From Cryoendolithus antarcticus (taxonomy: Eukaryota; Ascomycota; Dothideomycetes; Cladosporiales; Cladosporiaceae), in NCBI GenBank assembly GCA_002077065.1, contig NAJO01000031.1, forward strand, positions 372,001-436,000: a stretch of 64,000 bases of DNA. The letters run 5' to 3'. The position numbers and the translations under genes are program-made. Shown here piece after piece: positions 20,840-30,833 of the stretch. Every line of letters starts with the position of its first letter. Positions within the stretch are counted from its first letter, which is position 1. The notes below the pieces were generated by a model that saw nothing but the letters and a program-made list of their open reading frames with translations, searched no databases and was not told the DNA's origin.

Positions 20840-23733
20840 ATGGCGCAAGTCGCAGCCGCAATGTTCAACCGGGGCATGGGCAGCTCCGGCAAAGAGAACA
20901 CCATGCGCGGCCTCGTATCCTTCATAGCCGACCTGCGCAACGCCCGCGCCCGCGAACTCGAAGAAAAGCGCATCAACAAAGAGCTCGCCAACATCCGGCA
21001 GAAATTCAAAGGCGGCAACCTCTCCGGCTACGACAAGAAAAAGTACGTCTGCAAGCTACTCTACATCTACATCTTGGGCTGGAACGTCGATTTCGGACAC
21101 CTGGAAGCGGTGAATTTGATAAGCGCGAGTAAGTACTCGGAGAAGCAGATTGGGTATTTGGCTGTTACGTTGTTCTTGCATGAGAGCCATGAGTTGCTGC
21201 ATTTGGTTGTCAATAGTATACGGAAGGATTTGGCGGATCATAATGAGTTGAATAATTGTCTGGCGTTGCATGCTATTGCGAATGTGGGGAGTAAGGAGAT
21301 GGCGGAAGCGTTGTGCTCGGATGTGCATAGGCTGTTGATCAGTCCGACGTCGAAGCCTTTTGTCAAGAAGAAGGCGGCGTTGACGATGTTGAGGCTGTAC
21401 AGGAAGGTACCGAGCATTGTGCAGCCGGAGTGGGCGGAGCGGATTATTGCGATCATGGACGATCCGGACATGGGTGTGGCGCTGTCGGTGACTTCGCTGA
21501 TCATGGCGCTGTCGCAGGACGATCCGGAGACTTTCAAGGGAGCGTATGTGAAGGCTGCGCAGAGACTAAGGAAGATTGTGATTGATCAGGAGTACTCAGG
21601 GGACTACGTCTACTACAAGGTCCCTTGTCCGTGGCTACAATGTAAGCTGCTACGACTGATGCAGTACTTCAATCCGTCCGAAGACACACACGTCCGAGAT
21701 CTGATGCGAGAGTCGCTCCAGCGGATACTGGACAACGCGATGGAGATGCCGAAGAACGTGCAGCAGAACAACGCTCAGAATGCAGTGCTCTTCGAGGCTA
21801 TCAATCTGATCATACATCTGGACACTGAGAGAGACTTGATGGTGCAGATCTCGTCGAAGCTAGGGAAGTTCATTGGGTCGAGGGAGACGAATGTGCGGTA
21901 TCTGGGGCTTGAGGCAATGACGCATCTTGCTGTGCGAACGGAGACACTGGACCCGATCAAGAAGCACCAGGATCTGATCATCGGATCATTGAAGGATCGC
22001 GACATCACAGTGCGGCGGCAGGGTCTCGATCTGCTGTACAGTATGTGCGACTCGACGAACTCGCAGAAGATCGTTCATGAGCTGCTGAAGTATCTGCAAA
22101 CGGCTGACTATGCAATACGAGAAGAGATGGTGCTGAAGATTGCCATCCTGACAGAGAAGTACGCTACTGACGTCAAGTGGTATGTCGACATATCGATGCG
22201 ACTCATCGCAATGGCGGGTGATCATGTCAGCGATGAGGTGTGGCAACGAGTGATTCAGATCGTCACAAACAACGAGGAGCTGCAGATCTACGCTGCGCAG
22301 AACATACTGCAGTACTGCAAAGCTGAGCACTGCCACGAGACGTTGGTCAAGATCGGCAGCTACATACTCGGCGAGTTCGGCCATCTGATCGCAGATCACG
22401 AGGGCTGCAGTCCGATCGAGCAATACATGGCGTTGCAGAACAAGTTCAACGCGTGCTCGCCCACGACACGAGCAATGATCTTGTCGGCGTTTGTCAAGTT
22501 CGTCAACTTGTTTCCTGAAATTAAGCCACAACTCTTAACTACATTCCGAACATACAGCCATACGCTAGACTCGGAACTGCAGCAACGAGCGTGCGAATAC
22601 CTCGCACTGGCGACTATGCCAACTGATGACCTCCTGCGTACAGTCTGTGATGAGATGCCCGCTTTCCCCGAGCGCGCTTCGGCATTGCTGTCACGACTGG
22701 ACAAGAGATCTGGCATGGCTGGCAAAGATAGTGGGCCTTCGCTGGGTCGCACTGGCACGCTAAAGCGCAACTTCTCTAGCAGCCTCACAGCACATGTCAA
22801 TGGTGCAATGACTGGCGCGCCTGTGACGAATGGACCGAATGATACCCACACATCATCCGGAGCGGTCAAGTCCCCTGCAGATGAGCTACTCGGTCTCGAT
22901 TTCGCAAGCAGTAGTGCGCCTAATCTCGCGTCCGCATCGCATCTCTCACCAGACTGGGAACCAGGCTACAACCGACTGCTGCTCCAGGCTGAGGGCGTGC
23001 TCTACGAAGACGTACAAATTCAAGTCGGTCTCCGCTCTGAATACCGCAGCGAAGTCGGATGCCTGATACTCTACTTCGCCAACAAATCCTCCGCCCCAGT
23101 ACAGTCCTTCACCACAACCCTCGATAATCGCTCCTCCGAAACTCTCAAAGCAGATATTAAAGGCCTCCCCGACACAACAGTGCAACCTGGCTCCCAAACA
23201 AGCCAAATGATCATGTTCGAAGCAAAAGCCATCTTTGTTCACCCTCCCACGATACGGATATCCTACATCGCCGGCTCGCTACAAGCTCTCACCTTGCAAT
23301 TACCCCTAGTGCCGCACAAGTACATGGAAGGTGCCGTGTTGTCTTCAGACGACTTCTTCAAGCGCTGGAAACAAATCGGAGGTGCGCCGAGGGAGGCGCA
23401 GAAGATCTTTAAGGCGTTCGATGTTAGTGGCAGTGCTACGAGGAAGTTGCTGCAGGGTTTCAAATGGGGGATTTTGGATGGCGTGGATCCGAACCCGAGG
23501 AACTTTGTTGGAGCGACGGTTCTGCATACTACGGGTGGGAAGTTTGGGTGTTTGTTGCGGCTGGAACCGAATGCGGACAATGGGGTGAGTCCATGCAATG
23601 CCTGCGACGTGGAACCTAAACTGACTGATCATTGTAGATGTACCGCCTTACAATCCGAGCAACAGACGAGTCAGTACCGCCTGTATTGATGAAGCTGATG
23701 GAAGAGCGACTCAGTCAGCCTTATCCGACATGA
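20840..23733 (+). CDS. APL3: AP-2 complex subunit alpha (alpha-adaptin)
   Basis: Two exons: 20840-23584 and 23638-23733 (946 aa). The 53-nt intron (GTGAGT, branch CTGACTGAT, TTGTAG) restores the C-terminal MYRLTIRATDESVPP ending. The N-terminus (RGLVSFIADLRNARARELEEKRINKELANIRQKF, cited by FIADLRNARA and EKRINKELANIR) and the segment KKKYVCKLLYIYILG are diagnostic of alpha-adaptin rather than AP-1 gamma or AP-3 delta. Residues ~20-620 form the HEAT-repeat trunk. A Ser/Gly/Asn-rich hinge (~640-720) precedes the beta-sandwich ear and platform (~730-946) that bind endocytic accessory proteins. With beta2, mu2 and sigma2 it forms the clathrin adaptor of the plasma membrane. It is an ordinary single-copy housekeeping gene without visible oddities. 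Confidence 0.95.
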
Positions 23734-24170
23734 GCGCAATCGGTCCGGTATGGTATGGCATGGTGTATCAGTGGCAGGACGTTCGCGTACTTCCAAGTAT
23801 ATCAGCGGTGACTGCAGGGCGCCGACCCGGGCTATGCGTGGCTATGATACCCCTGTACAGATGCAACGTCCTCACGAATCTCAAATACGATCCCGTGATA
23901 CTCGACAGTTTCAAATGTCACCTCTGCCGTGCATAGTGCCATGTATATAGTCAATAATCGCAATGTCGACAGTTATGCAACTTACGCTGCTGGAAGTCGC
24001 TCCGCAGCACCGCATCAACGTTGCCTGCCACGCCGAGGCGCAGTCACCTCATCGTATCTCTCAACGTCTTTCCATCAGCAACGGTCACAACAACAACCAT
24101 AATGGCGTGAACTCTCTAGTTACGAGTCTCGACCATCCGTCACGCATGTTAGAAGCCCAATAATCGAATT
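23734..24170. other. Intergenic
   Basis: About 440 bases with only short ORFs. Contains the presumed 3' flank of the AP-2 alpha gene and the leader of the small membrane protein gene. Confidence 0.4.
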
Positions 24171-24603
24171 ATGGGTCTCTTCTCAATCCTCCCCGAAAGC
24201 CTCGTCACCATCGAAACCTGGATCATCCGTGCCTTCGTACGACCTCATCAACCCAAAACATCAATTTATATATCGATCCAATATTCTAACATCCTCACAG
24301 CTTCTGCTCGCACTTCTCATCGGTGGTCCGTGGCTCCTCGTCATGCTCTACGATCTACTACTCTACTCCTGGCGCGCGGCAACTTACGAATTCCCCTACA
24401 TCGGCGGTCGTGCAAGAGGTCGCCAACGCCCGCGAGCCCCGAGTCTCAAGGAGCGACCCAACGGAATCAAACGGCGGTTCAGTCTCGCTACTAAGCCGAA
24501 ATCGGTCGACTTGGGTCATGTGGGTGCTACCACGTCGGCGCAGGTAAAGCGGCGATCTACGGGATCCATGGGCAGAGGTGCCTGGGATGGAGTGGATGAG
24601 TGA
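24171..24603 (+). CDS. Small single-pass membrane protein, unknown
   Basis: Two exons: 24171-24236 and 24301-24603 (122 aa). The 64-nt intron has GTACGA, a perfect ATTCTAACA branch site and CTCACAG, and lies between codons. Residues ~22-48 form one strongly hydrophobic helix (LLLALLIGGPWLLVMLYDLLLY). The remainder is basic and hydrophilic, with GRARGRQRPRAPSLKERPNG, and carries candidate phosphosites (KRRFSLAT, RRSTGSM). It has no signal-peptide cleavage site that I can see, so it is probably an internal membrane protein with a basic cytosolic tail. I do not recognise a named family. The clean splice signals and fit between the two exon frames are the main evidence. Confidence 0.75.
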
Positions 24604-25423
24604 GCGGGGACTCGGGCCCGAGCGAGTATGCTGATATGATTAGGCGTGAGTGGTGTACTACTCGGCATCGGCACGTCCAGGATGCGTGATGGGCTGGAAT
24701 TGGGATCGCGCAGGCAAACTGGTGTGACAGGTTGCTGCAGCTCCTGTTTCCCCGAGGCAGGCAGCCGTTTCCTTGGACGTCCGCTTACTGAATTGAGCGG
24801 TGTGCCATGCTGAAACCACGCGGACCTGGAGATCTTCTATGTGCATAAAATGCTTCGGAGATACACGCGTGTATAGCTGCATGCTGTGTCACGGGGATGC
24901 TGTCGATGGGTCATCCGGCAATGTTATCACAATCAAGTCTGGCGAGCGATTGTTTGGCTTACATGGCATCGTCAGCAAGGCGCGCTGCCGTTAATGCTAC
25001 GAAATGCAAACGTTGTCGGCGCCATCTACATTTGGCCATCACGGTATGATCATTGAGTAGCATTGTTCGCTACGTGGTCGCGACACCGCATGCAAGGCAA
25101 CTTGCACCTCAAGATCTAGCGCACCTACAATGACGCTCACGCCGTCGCGAGGACGTAAATCGGAGACCCAAGAAGGGATCCGGTTGGCTGCATCAAAACT
25201 GCGTAACAGTGTATTTGACACGGCTTCTGGTCCCGCGGTAACACAACGCGAACTAGGAACATCCTTTTAGCTGGCTCACTCATACACGATGTCGCACAGG
25301 AGAGGCCTCATCTCAGCCTTCGCCACGTGAAAGTCACATAAATACCTTACCGGGCTCGGGCAAGATGGCAGATCCCCGCCGCATCCTGCATGAACGAGTT
25401 GCATACGCCACAAGCCCTCTGTC
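24604..25423. other. Intergenic
   Basis: About 820 bases. A CACGTG E-box at ~25324 and a CATAAATACC TATA-like element at ~25337-25346 precede the next gene start by ~80 bases. Short ORFs have no domain signal. Confidence 0.4.
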
Positions 25424-26044
25424 ATGTCGCGATCACGGGACTACGAGCCAAGATATATGGATTCGAGCGTCTTTCGGTCCGCGATATATCCACGCGTACA
25501 CGACCACGATCCTCGCCATGCGCTCATCGGCACACGGACTGCGCCCATCACAGTTGATCGACGGCACGGTGACTACTTCTCCCTAGATCGCGATGATCTT
25601 CACCGCTCAAGTTATGGCGTACAATCGCCTCTCGACTGCGCTATCTACAACAGTCCATCCGTATTGACGAATGCTGATCATATTCACACGTCCGTCTCAC
25701 CAGTATGCTATGATCAGTGCCTTACACATGCTGATATATTTTCCAGTCGCAACATCCAGGTCCAGTTGGCCAATGCCACGATCACCACGCTCACCCCATA
25801 CGCCGAGCTCCACCCGAAGCTCACACCACAAGGCCGCTATCCGGTGTACCTCCGAATGCCTGTTATAGTTGGCGACCTGCTGACCGTGGACGAGCTACGT
25901 CTCGAACGGATTCTGCTCGAGTACAACGTTCCAGTCGTCGGATCGAAGAAGGCTCAGATCTGCGCGCTGCTGGATTATCTTGGGGCGGGCAGGCTGGCAA
26001 GCGCATGGAGACGGCCGATGACTCTGGGCGTCGGACGACGGTAG
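25424..26044 (+). CDS. Hypothetical protein with SAP-like C-terminal motif
   Basis: Single-exon ORF, 206 aa, with a TATA-like element ~80 bases upstream. The first ~90 residues are rich in Arg, Asp, His and Tyr and look disordered. Residues ~120-205 look folded. A segment around residues 150-190 (LTVDELRLERILLEYNVPVV then GSKKAQICALLDYLG) resembles the SAP helix-extended-helix motif, which binds DNA or serves in protein contacts. The spacing L..DEL...L....+P..GSK...+..LL.YL fits well. Nothing else is recognisable, and the gene may be lineage-restricted. An out-of-frame ATG at 25365 could be a uORF or an alternative first exon. Existence as a gene is likely but not certain. Confidence 0.58.
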   Translation: MSRSRDYEPRYMDSSVFRSAIYPRVHDHDPRHALIGTRTAPITVDRRHGDYFSLDRDDLHRSSYGVQSPLDCAIYNSPSVLTNADHIHTSVSPVCYDQCLTHADIFSSRNIQVQLANATITTLTPYAELHPKLTPQGRYPVYLRMPVIVGDLLTVDELRLERILLEYNVPVVGSKKAQICALLDYLGAGRLASAWRRPMTLGVGRR

Positions 26045-26342
26045 TGCTGACTTGGCGATCCAGGACGGCTGACAGTCTCATACCGGGCTATCAGATTTGT
26101 AGATGTTTTTCGGTTCTTGTCAATATGAGAGGCGGTTTTATTCGGCCAACGACCGGATCCTGTGTGCTTTCGACAGCCAGATGACTGTGGCAGGCCCGCA
26201 GCTGGCGAGTGTCTTAGACTCGGTAGGACATGGGGGCGATTGATGAAATGATCATGGTGTACGTACGTGACAGGGTAGATAGCTACACCACAATGACCAT
26301 CTCCACTTGACTTGATAACAGATCCTCAGCCACTTACTGATT

Positions 26343-27544
26343 TCAGCTCCTCAGGAACTTCTTCACCTTCTCTCCCCATACCACCCCCCGTTTGTACACG
26401 TCCATCCCGGCCACACTCCCCTTTCCCAGCCCATCAATTGCCTCGGCCAAGACCTCTCCCAAGCCCTCATCCTTTACTTCCTGCAAAGTATACAGGTAGG
26501 TCTTGAACGCAAACACTAGTGCTCCGGTCTCCGGCAGTCGATGCAAAGTCTGCCTCTCGCATCTCAGCCTACAGTCATCGATCACCACCTCATCTCTCAG
26601 CCGCTGCAGCTCAATATCAGACTCCGCTTCCTCCAGACTAGACACATGCATATGGTTCCCCACAGTAGCAAACAGTACATTATTCGTCGTTACCTGCCAA
26701 TTCGTCCGCTTTACACACCTGCCCTTCTCTAGTCTAGCGAAGAATCGATCCATGGACTTCTCCAACTTGTCTTTGTAGCCCGGCACGGGACCATGAATGT
26801 CTGCCAAGGGTAGACCGAGTTTCGAGAATGTGGAGAAGCCGCTGGGAAAGCAAGTCGCGAAAGCTTCCAGGTGATAGATCTCAGCGCCTTCAGGCGTCGT
26901 TCGAGGTAGGAGGATCAGGAAGTCGGTGTCCACGTTCGCTGTTAGGGCTGTCAAAGCGCTCATTCCAGAGCCTGATCGGAGAGGTAGGGTCTCGTTCGTG
27001 GCTTTGCTGTATAGACTACCGTCTCGGACTTCGTACATTGTTGGGAAGCGGGTGGGCAAGTAGGTCCCGAGCATCCAGCTGTAGAGTTCTCTCGCGGCGG
27101 GGGTGGCGATACGATTACAGGCTACTGTCTCTTGGGGATTCTGGGTCGTGATCTGCCGTCTCAGAGCTAAGCGGTCCAGGAACGTATTGTCAATTTCGAT
27201 GAGTTCCGAAAGCGGCATGTTCTCCAAGGCTGCCATCAGTTGTCAGCTCGCTGATTCGGGGCGAAAGATGTCAGCATGAGGGATTTACCCATTGTGAGGT
27301 GATACATCGGCTTGAATGGTCGGATCTTGACGGGTGGCGTGGATCTCCAATCGAAGTCTAGGAGTGGCACGATGACTGAGTAGGGATCGATGAGTGAGGC
27401 TTTCTCGGGTAGCGGCGTCTTGACATCTTGGAGGAATCCTCTGGAGAGACGAGCATGGGGAAATGCAACGGAAAGAAAGCGTATGAGAAGGTATAGACAG
27501 CCTGCGAAAGCAGCGCATGCGAACGATACCAACACGAATTCCAT
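26343..27544 (-). CDS. DUF3445 haem-dependent oxidative N-demethylase-like protein
   Basis: Two exons: 27544-27289 and 27229-26343 (380 aa). The 59-nt intron (GTAAAT...GGCAG) joins HLTM with ALENMPLSEL. Residues ~5-30 form a hydrophobic N-terminal helix (membrane anchor or signal-anchor). Then PFKPMYHLTMALEN is the family's opening, and the middle carries DFLILLPRTTPEGAEIYHLEAFATCFPSGF, cited as DFLILLPRT and HLEAFATCFPSGF. A second landmark is FFARLEKGRCVKRTNWQV. This fits fungal DUF3445 (PF11927) proteins. The bacterial members are haem/flavin-associated oxidative N-demethylases of dimethylamine-type substrates; the fungal substrates are unknown. The His near the start of the core is the probable haem ligand by analogy. 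Confidence 0.83.
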
Positions 27545-28705
27545 GATGATTGCTCAAAGTCGACAAAAGAGTCAGGAGCGGAAACTGTCGGATAAGTAAA
27601 GTAACCAGACAAAGATCAAAATGATATGACCATACTTGTCTTCGTGACATGCAGGCGAGAAACAGTCGCTATCGGATTGAGTCACATAGAGCATTGGAGT
27701 GGATGGAGTGGAGTGGAGTCGATAGCTTCGGGTATAACTTCCCTCCTCGGTCATCGTCGTGCCTTCAAGACCGCCGCTGATCGAAGCTCCGTACAAAAGA
27801 GGACGGTCTACGATACAGCCATGAGACTACTGCTTCACTACCACAGTATCGTTTCGATTGCTTGGGTGTGCGCGGGCCTCGGTTGCTTGCACGCGAACAG
27901 GGTAGGGTCGTCCCTCCTCAAGAAGCGTACGAGACCGTGGTCAAAGAACGAAGTGAGGTCAAAGAGGAGTGATGTGACTTACCTGCTCTTTATCCAGTCG
28001 TACTGTGGGAATCACTCCAGACCGAACAAGGACCCAGATTCGAAGACAATAGCCTCGCTCCACGAACTGACAGGCGATGCAAAGGCAATCGTGATTGAGC
28101 TTCACAGGACACTGGGTGCCCGCGGGTGCCGCTCGCAGCTAGTCCAGTGCGATATTGATGGCTACAGCACCAGCGTACTAACCAGCGGAGTCCCTCTTTC
28201 GGTGTGGTGGATTCCAGGACGCTGTGCAGAATGACAAGCCAGCCAGTTCCGAAGCTCAGTGATAAGCGGCCTCAGTTCTGACGAGTAGGCGCCGCTGCAT
28301 GATGCGCCCTCGTGTAACATCCCCTTTATTGACTTTCTACGACCATGAGGACATCGAAGAGTAAGCCACACACGTGACAATAATAACAACAACATCCGGT
28401 AGCGCGATCGTCAACTCCCCAGCCCCTTCCCTTCCCGTCTCCACACAATCTGGCGTCAGCGTCAGAGCGCCAGAGCTTCCCTGCCCTGCGCGACCTCGCA
28501 ACATCACCTTGCGCTTTGCCAACTCCCTTCTCCCCTTGCGTCCACAACACAGCAACTTCACACCATTGCCACGTACATATACCGCATCTCCTTCAGTACG
28601 CGACTGTTATAGCTTCATCAAATTCATTGCGCCGAATTCGCGCACTTCCAATCGCATCGTCGACGCCAAGACCCCAAAAGGCCAATCACGAAAGCTATAG
28701 ACAGG
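27545..28705. other. Intergenic, divergent promoters
   Basis: About 1160 bases. A 202-codon ORF on the plus strand (27626-28234) shows no domain, mixed composition and no promoter evidence, and is not called. A CACGTG box lies at ~28371. CA/CT-rich sequence at ~28400-28700 is the likely leader of the Tudor-protein gene. Confidence 0.4.
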
Positions 28706-29652
28706 ATGTCTGAAATCAAGGAGGGCGATAAAGGTATGTGATCTGAAGCTATTCATTCCTCTATTGGCGGCAGCGTTGGGAAGAGGAGGGAAGGCTACAT
28801 GCGCGCGCATTCGAAGCACTGCAGGGACGCGTGTTGTTCAGCTCATTGCGTCGATGAGCGCATACGATGCTACAATTGTCATCAGACTCGGACGTGTTCG
28901 CGACTCGTTCACCGGCAATGCGAATGGTCGCAGAAGAACGCGACGAGCGCGCATATCTCCACTTGACCACTTGCGCGTAGCAAACATTACGCGCTGGCTG
29001 GCCCCTTTCGATCCAATGACCTTCTGAACACTCCCATCTTCTTCGCAAGTGCTCTCCTATCCAAGTCTCCTGCTAACCGGTTTCGCTCACCTCAGTCTCC
29101 TGGTCGTGGGGATCCGGCCAACCTGGCGGCACAGCGGCCGAAGTTGCCAAGGAGGGCGAGATCTCGATCACGTCCAAGAAAGGCAACGAGATCAAGAAGA
29201 AGGCTTCCCCTGACAACCCAGCCGTGCACGTCGAGCGCTCAGGGAACGATGTAGTCAAGCGCGCCTCGGAGCTCGAAGTCGAGGCGAAGGGTTCCTCCTC
29301 AAAAGGCGGCGCCGAGAAGAAAGACGAGGGCGCTAATGGCGAAGCCTCAGCTGGCGAGAAGCGCAAAGCCGAGGATGAGGGTGAGAAGGAAGAGGAGAAA
29401 GAGGAGGGCAAGGGTGCCAAGAAGGCGAAGAAGGGCGGCGCTGCCAAGGGCGCGAAGGCTGATGCTGCTAAGGACGACAAGGAGGGCGAGGAGAAGGCTG
29501 CGCCCAAGAAGAAGGGCAGGCCTGCGAAGGCTGCGACTGGTGCTGCTAACGGCGAGAAGAAGGAGACGAAGGGCCCGACTAAGAAGAAGGAGCCGAAGAA
29601 GGCGCAGACCGAGTCTGGCGAGCCCAGGCGTTCCGGCCGCAACAAGGCCTAG
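28706..29652 (+). CDS. HVA1-type Tudor-domain (hypervirulence-associated) protein
   Basis: Two exons: 28706-28733 (9 codons plus 1 base) and 29096-29652; 194 aa. The intron is unusually long (362 nt) but has GTATGT, a perfect TGCTAACC branch and CTCAG. The first exon is recognised because MSEIKEGDKV splices onto SWSWGSGQPGGTAAEVAKEG, the start of the HVA1-type Tudor/SH3-like domain (PF11160, DUF2945), which ends at VHVERSGNDVVKRASEL. The remaining ~120 residues are a Lys/Glu/Ala-rich tail with KKKGRPAKA (AT-hook-like) and RRSGRNKA. Small proteins of this type occur widely in fungi and bacteria; the function is poorly known. 'Hypervirulence' is a domain name from one study and implies nothing about this organism. 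Likely nuclear. Confidence 0.87.
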
Positions 29653-30058
29653 ATGTGGGCTGAGACTACAGCTTGGCAGGCGGCGAGTGGGCGCTGCGAC
29701 TGTGACGGGGATGAATGGTATTCAGGACTTACGGGTTTCGGGTCGGCTTCTATAGGCTAGGACGCGAGAGCAAAAGGCGAGTGTCTTTCGACCGTCTGCA
29801 CAGACGGTCGAACGCGAACGCGCCGGCATGGGTATTCTTAGTGTTCGTGTGGGTGTACATTAGCATGCCATAGGTACAAGAGGTACAGTCTACTACAATC
29901 CCACCGCGCGTCGCCTGTCAAGTCAATATCGTCATCTCATACCCAATTCCAATGCGAATATCAGGAACGAAACACGTCGAAAATTCGCAGAGTGTTGGTT
30001 CTTGAGTGTCCTCCGCGTGTTGACCACACTCAGACTCTCATACAGCGTCGAACCACCA
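29653..30058. other. 3' flank of Tudor gene and intergenic
   Basis: About 400 bases. Contains a perfect 26-base inverted repeat at 29787-29812 (separate entry). No gene seen. Confidence 0.4.
29787..29812. repeat. Perfect inverted repeat, 12-bp arms
   Basis: TTCGACCGTCTG and CAGACGGTCGAA separated by CA. It lies ~135 bases beyond the stop of the Tudor-protein gene, so it would form a stable hairpin in that transcript's 3' UTR, or a palindromic protein-binding site in DNA. Confidence 0.75.
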
Positions 30059-30625
30059 ATGGCCAACATTACCATCCGCCCTCGCAGATCAGAAGACCTC
30101 GAAGCATGTCTCGAAGTCCTCCAAAAAGTCTACAAAGATAGCGGCTATCCAGTCAACGGTCCATCCCTCCCCTTCCTCCAAGGCCCACAAACTCTAGTAA
30201 GCTGGGTCGCCACCAGTCCATGTCCAGACTCATCGCAGCCGTCGTCGAATCATCGTGTGGTTGGCCACATCGCACTTGCAACTGCAACGGACACAGACGT
30301 AGCAGTCAACCTCTGGCGCTCTCGAAACAGACCCGAGCCGGTCTTTGTGCTTCAGCGACTTTTCGTGGACCCAGCAGCCCAAGGTCAGGGAATCGCGCAG
30401 GGTCTGATCAGAGCTGTGGTTGATGAGGGACGAAGAAGGGGTGGCAGCGTGGTTCTGTTTGCTTTGATCAAGGATCAGGTGGCAATGAGGTTGTATGAGA
30501 AATTGGGATGGACGGAATTTGGCACGGCAATCTTTGGAGAGGGCAAGGGGGAGGGAGTGGAGATGGAGGCTGTGTGCTATGTGGCGCCTGATGAGAGATC
30601 GAGACAAGGGTCTGAGGAACATTGA
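30059..30625 (+). CDS. GNAT-family N-acetyltransferase
   Basis: Single exon, 188 aa from ATG 30059 (MANITIRPRRSEDLE). The in-frame extension upstream is untypical of the fold. The GNAT order is clear: beta1 ITIRPRRSEDLEACLEVL, beta4 VFVLQRLFVDPAAQGQGIAQGLI carrying the acetyl-CoA pyrophosphate loop Q-x-x-G-x-A (QGQGIA), then VVLFALIKDQVAMRLYEKLGWTEFGTA for motif B (cited by parts). It transfers acetyl from acetyl-CoA to a small molecule or protein amine; the acceptor cannot be inferred. The C-terminus is polar. It is convergent with the LRR gene, 208 bases away. Confidence 0.85.
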   Translation: MANITIRPRRSEDLEACLEVLQKVYKDSGYPVNGPSLPFLQGPQTLVSWVATSPCPDSSQPSSNHRVVGHIALATATDTDVAVNLWRSRNRPEPVFVLQRLFVDPAAQGQGIAQGLIRAVVDEGRRRGGSVVLFALIKDQVAMRLYEKLGWTEFGTAIFGEGKGEGVEMEAVCYVAPDERSRQGSEEH

Positions 30626-30833
30626 TGCGCTCGACAGCTTTACAAGATAGACATATACAGTGTTCATCTGATGAGATAAAGCAGGTTCACTCGTAGCAGC
30701 CTCCCTGGGACGACATGACGATGTTTGACTCACGCGAGTATTGCGATATGAGCATGAGATAGTCGTAGGCATGCTTGGGAAGGTTACTGGACGTTGCCGA
30801 CATCAGACTTGCCATGTATAATTGACGATCTGC

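Noticed and set aside
27626..28234. 202-codon plus-strand ORF between the DUF3445 and Tudor genes
   Set aside because: No domain, mixed composition, overlaps the likely promoter of the minus-strand gene and shows no splice or leader evidence.
28734..29095. Possible C/D-box snoRNA in the long intron
   Set aside because: TGATC/CTGA-like pieces are present, but no proper C box, D box and terminal stem combination.
29336..29755. Arg-rich ORF overlapping the Tudor gene
   Set aside because: It is the shifted reading of the Lys/Glu-rich tail of the real gene; the composition is an artefact of AAG-rich codons.
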